Shown: piece after piece, positions 61,130-64,000 of the stretch
Position numbering within the stretch: the stretch's first letter is position 1
Layout: every line of letters starts with the position of its first letter
Assembly (NCBI RefSeq): GCF_002770595.1
Contig: NZ_CP022986.1
Span: 1,302,001-1,366,000 of the forward strand
Direction: 5' to 3'
DNA: 64,000 nucleotides
Origin: Chryseobacterium camelliae
GTDB taxonomy: Bacteria > Bacteroidota > Bacteroidia > Flavobacteriales > Weeksellaceae
The notes under the pieces: generated by a model
The model's input: only the letters and a program-made list of their open reading frames with translations
Databases searched by the model: none
What the model was told of the DNA's origin: nothing
Translations under genes and position numbers: made by a program

Positions 61130-62902
61130 TTACGAGTACATATCTTCAATGATATCCCTGTATTTATTCAGAACTACGTTTCTTTTTACTTTTAAGGTTG
61201 GGGTTATTTCTCCGGTGTTGATCTCGAATTCGGCAGGCATCAGGGTAAATTTCTTGACCTTTTCAAAATCAGCCAGGTTATGCTGCAGCTGTTTGGTTTT
61301 TTCTTTGTAGAAGCTGATGACCGTTTCATTTTTCACGATCTCTTTCCAGCTGGTAAACGGAATTTGGTTGTCCCGGATAAAGTCCTTCAGGAATTCGAAA
61401 TCAGGAACAATTAAGGCAGAGACAAACTGGCGGCCCTCTGCAATAAGGATGATCTGCTGAATGAAATTGTTATTGGTCAGGAGATTTTCAATTTGCTGCG
61501 GCGCAACATATTTCCCATTGGATGTTTTCATCAGGTCTTTAATGCGGTCGGTAATGATCAGATTACCATGGTCATCCCACTTCCCCGCATCGCCGGTTTT
61601 GAACCAGCCATCTTCCGTAAATGCATTCCGGGTTTCTTCAGGCCTTTGGTAATAGCCTTTCATTATCCCGTTTCCTTTCGCCTGTATTTCATCGTTTTCC
61701 CCGAAACGGATTTCTACTCCAGGCAACGGCTTTCCGCTGGTCCCGTGCTGGAAATGCGTCAAAGGGAAGAGTGTTAATGTAGCCGTAGTCTCTGTAAGTC
61801 CGTACCCAACGGTTATATGGATGCCGGCAGATTCAAAAAACCTGGTTACTTCAGGGGAAAGGGAGGCTCCTCCGCACGGCAGAAACCATAACCGGCCGCC
61901 CATTTTTTCCTTAATGGTATTGAAGACCAGCGTATCTGCCAGTACCTGCTTTATCTTAAGGCCTAAAGGCAGTGGTTTTTCATTCCTCCTGAGTTCTGAG
62001 GTTTCCCATCCGGTAGCGAGTGCCCAATTGAAAATTTTCTTTTTCAGCGGACTGCTTTTTTCAGCTTTGTCCAGTACTGCTGCGTAGATTTTCTGGAAAA
62101 ATCTTGGTACTGAGCACATCATGGTCGGCTTCACCTCCTCCAGCGCTTTGGCAATGTTCTTGGGATCTTCCAGAAAGTAAACCCTTGCTCCGCCGTACAG
62201 GCACAGCAAGGTCCAGCTTCTTTCAAAAACATGGCTCAGCGGTAAAAAGGCCAGGGAAAGTTCTTCTTCAAAATTTTTAAACGTAAAGAATTCAAAATGG
62301 GCATCCAGGGCTTTTTTAAAATTTCCGTGGGTCAGCATAACGCCTTTCGGAGTTCCGGTGGTCCCGGAAGTATAGATAAGGGTGGCTACATCTTCTTCTT
62401 CCTTTGTGCAGATCTCTGCTTTAGGTGAAGCCCTGGAAATGAAATCTTCCAGGTAATAGCTGCTCAGTTCTTTTTTGATCCAGACTGCTTTTTTGGAGAC
62501 AATAATCGTCTGAAGATCATTATCATCTTTCTGAATGAGTTCCAGGCAGGCGTCATATTGCGCCTGATTCCCTACCAGGATTATTTTAGCCCCGGAATCC
62601 TGTATGATGTACTCTGCCTGTCCGGCATTGTTGGTGGAATATACCGGTACGGAAATGGCTCCGATGACCATGGAAGCAAGGTCAAAAATCATCCATTCTG
62701 CAGAATTGTCAGAATAAATGGCAATCTTATCATCCTCCTGAATCCCTGCATTCTTTAAGGCATTGGCCGTCTTAAAAATAACTTCGGAAAACTTCTTCCA
62801 GCTCAGCTCTTTCCAGGGTTCTTCTTTCTTTTTAAACCCGATGGCTGATTTTACGGGATGCTTTTTTACATTATGGGCAATGATAGCCTCTGCAAGATTC
62901 AT
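61130..62902 (-). CDS. Long-chain fatty-acid--CoA ligase (FadD15/FAA type)
   Basis: This 590-residue AMP-forming enzyme activates fatty acids to acyl-CoA. It carries LIYTSGTTGTPKGVMLTH (P-loop-like), GYGLTETTATLTL (motif A5) and FTEDGWFKTGDAGKWDDHGNLIITDRIKDL (A7-A8), and the C-terminal region with K-A-NGKY. It lies 8 bases after the SDR gene and 34 bases before mvaD in the same direction, so a common transcript is likely. Confidence 0.93.
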   Translation of the reverse strand: MNLAEAIIAHNVKKHPVKSAIGFKKKEEPWKELSWKKFSEVIFKTANALKNAGIQEDDKIAIYSDNSAEWMIFDLASMVIGAISVPVYSTNNAGQAEYIIQDSGAKIILVGNQAQYDACLELIQKDDNDLQTIIVSKKAVWIKKELSSYYLEDFISRASPKAEICTKEEEDVATLIYTSGTTGTPKGVMLTHGNFKKALDAHFEFFTFKNFEEELSLAFLPLSHVFERSWTLLCLYGGARVYFLEDPKNIAKALEEVKPTMMCSVPRFFQKIYAAVLDKAEKSSPLKKKIFNWALATGWETSELRRNEKPLPLGLKIKQVLADTLVFNTIKEKMGGRLWFLPCGGASLSPEVTRFFESAGIHITVGYGLTETTATLTLFPLTHFQHGTSGKPLPGVEIRFGENDEIQAKGNGIMKGYYQRPEETRNAFTEDGWFKTGDAGKWDDHGNLIITDRIKDLMKTSNGKYVAPQQIENLLTNNNFIQQIILIAEGRQFVSALIVPDFEFLKDFIRDNQIPFTSWKEIVKNETVISFYKEKTKQLQHNLADFEKVKKFTLMPAEFEINTGEITPTLKVKRNVVLNKYRDIIEDMYS

Positions 62903-62910
62903 GGATAGGA

Positions 62911-63918
62911 TCAGCTTTTTTTATCGTTAATATAATTATTCAAATGGAATTCCAGGCTTTCGTCAACGGGGATAAAACGGAAATTCAGCCTGTCTTCTAT
63001 TTTCCGGCCGGATATGGTATTGAATGAGGTTACCGCTGCAATATTGGACTTCGTCACCATCCGTAAAGGCGGAATAAGCCACCCTAACAGAATGTTGAAA
63101 AACCGGCCTATACCAAGCTGGCTTTTTTTAAGCACAACCGGTTCTTTCAGGCCCAGCCTTTTCCTGATGGCCTTTCCTACCTCTTCATAGGTCTTCATTC
63201 CGGAAACCGCGATGAATCGCTCCCCGAATATATTTTTGTCCATCAGTTCAGCGGCTATTTCAGCCACATCGCGCACATCCACATAAGCGGATCCGCCCGG
63301 GAAGGTAAAGCGGTTGTTTTCAAACACCGAAAAAATCTGTCCGCTGCTCTGGCTCCAGCCTCCGCTGCCGATGATCATTCCGGGATTTACAATCGCTGCA
63401 TTGAGGCCTTCGGCAGAAGCTCTCCAGACTTCCATTTCTGCCATGTGCTTGGAAATGGCGTAGGCAGAATGTTCTTCTTTGGAATTAAAATCCGAATCTT
63501 CATCCAGTTCGCCCTGCTCATTGAAGTTATCCAGAACCGCTACGGTACTGATGTACAGAAATTTCTTTACGGATGACTGCTCGCAGGCATACAGGATATT
63601 GGTCGTACCTTTGGTATTGGTATGGTACATTTCCTTTTCATCTTTCGGGTTGAAGCCTACTTTTGCCGCACAGTGGTATACTTCGTCAACATCTTTCAAA
63701 GCGTTCTGAAGTGACGTAAGGTCATCAAAGTCAACCTCTACCCATTCAATAGCATTAAACACGGCATCAGGATCCTCCGTATAAAAACGGTACGAATCTC
63801 TTACTTCCTGCAGGTTGCTTCCGGAACGTTTTGCTGCACGGACTTTCTTTCCTCTCTTAAGCAGCTCCAGAGCCACTACCCTTCCCAGAATCCCGGTTGC
63901 TCCCGTTACCAAAACCAT
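62911..63918 (-). CDS. NAD(P)-dependent epimerase/dehydratase (extended SDR)
   Basis: This protein of about 335 residues has an N-terminal Rossmann motif VLVTGATGILGRVVALELL and the catalytic YAISKHMAE (Tyr-x3-Lys), with the preceding Ser in FLYISTVAVLDN. It resembles the dihydroflavonol-reductase/epimerase-type SDRs. Substrate is unknown. I use the ATG at 63918, with upstream in-frame ATGs at 63963 and 63996 as less likely alternatives. It is first in the SDR-fadD-mvaD operon as far as the window shows. Confidence 0.87.
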   Translation of the reverse strand: MVLVTGATGILGRVVALELLKRGKKVRAAKRSGSNLQEVRDSYRFYTEDPDAVFNAIEWVEVDFDDLTSLQNALKDVDEVYHCAAKVGFNPKDEKEMYHTNTKGTTNILYACEQSSVKKFLYISTVAVLDNFNEQGELDEDSDFNSKEEHSAYAISKHMAEMEVWRASAEGLNAAIVNPGMIIGSGGWSQSSGQIFSVFENNRFTFPGGSAYVDVRDVAEIAAELMDKNIFGERFIAVSGMKTYEEVGKAIRKRLGLKEPVVLKKSQLGIGRFFNILLGWLIPPLRMVTKSNIAAVTSFNTISGRKIEDRLNFRFIPVDESLEFHLNNYINDKKS

Positions 63919-64000
63919 GTCTTGTTCTTTTGTGTAGTTAGATTTATTTTCCTGTTGCTGCATATCCTGTATATGCCTTTCATGAGTTTTTACCACTGAT

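Overview
The window is chromosomal DNA of a member of the Bacteroidota, class Flavobacteriia, most like Chryseobacterium or a close relative in the Weeksellaceae. The evidence is type IX secretion and gliding genes (gldJ, porU, porV), a T9SS-sorted surface protein, a GLPGLI-family protein, a mevalonate-pathway decarboxylase, lipoprotein signals of Bacteroidota type, and promoters of the Bacteroidota form TTG-N19/21-TAnnTTTG. No rRNA, tRNA, CRISPR array, phage or intact insertion sequence was seen. Most of the window is ordinary housekeeping sequence, with accessory DNA at the left end and in a few small islands.

Positions 1-3.4 kb are visibly AT-rich and hold a two-gene anti-phage operon: a CD-NTase overlapping by one base a TIR-STING effector. 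This is a minimal CBASS of the STING class, the bacterial relative of the animal cGAS-STING pathway, and it is the most interesting system here. A YhcG/DUF1016 PD-(D/E)XK nuclease follows. Positions 3.5-6.3 kb carry small unknown proteins and a remnant of an outer-membrane beta-barrel gene. Then come pepP, a DUF6526 gene, a 55-residue lipoprotein, topoisomerase IB and pruA (6.3-11.7 kb). A gene-free stretch at 11.75-12.9 kb is a higher-order repeat with a period of about 350 bp. Positions 12.9-17.4 kb hold two tiny lipoproteins, a methyltransferase, a thioredoxin-fold protein, and a GLPGLI/secreted-peptide pair divergent from an XRE regulator that has a striking double operator. Next are fabH, corA, a patatin phospholipase and tag.

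Two self-contained regulated modules follow. One is an HxlR regulator divergent from a flavodoxin-fold oxidoreductase. The other is a TetR-TolC-EmrA-EmrB efflux operon. Both have palindromic operator candidates sitting on good promoters. After holB comes an outer-membrane protein-lptC-anmK run, an AraC regulator with a secreted beta-helix protein, SRPBCC and Nudix genes, and the T9SS cluster murF/gldJ divergent from porU-porV (36-44 kb). The rest includes a FUSC transporter, a PPTase divergent from ahcY, yiaA, a T9SS-sorted DUF285 surface protein, purE and purK separated by unrelated genes, a cation/proton antiporter, a TauE/DUF1634 pair, a glyoxalase-like protein, an EEP nuclease-like membrane protein, and a lipid/isoprenoid operon (SDR-fadD-mvaD) running off the right end.

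Functionally, PorU and PorV would process and attach proteins with a T9SS C-terminal domain, of which the DUF285 protein at 49.5 kb is one. GldJ belongs to the gliding/T9SS machinery, MurF and AnmK serve the cell wall, LptC serves LPS export, and AhcY, PurE, PurK and PruA are core metabolism. All starts were re-examined. Several were moved inward where the longest reading frame would begin with a rare codon or inside a promoter.
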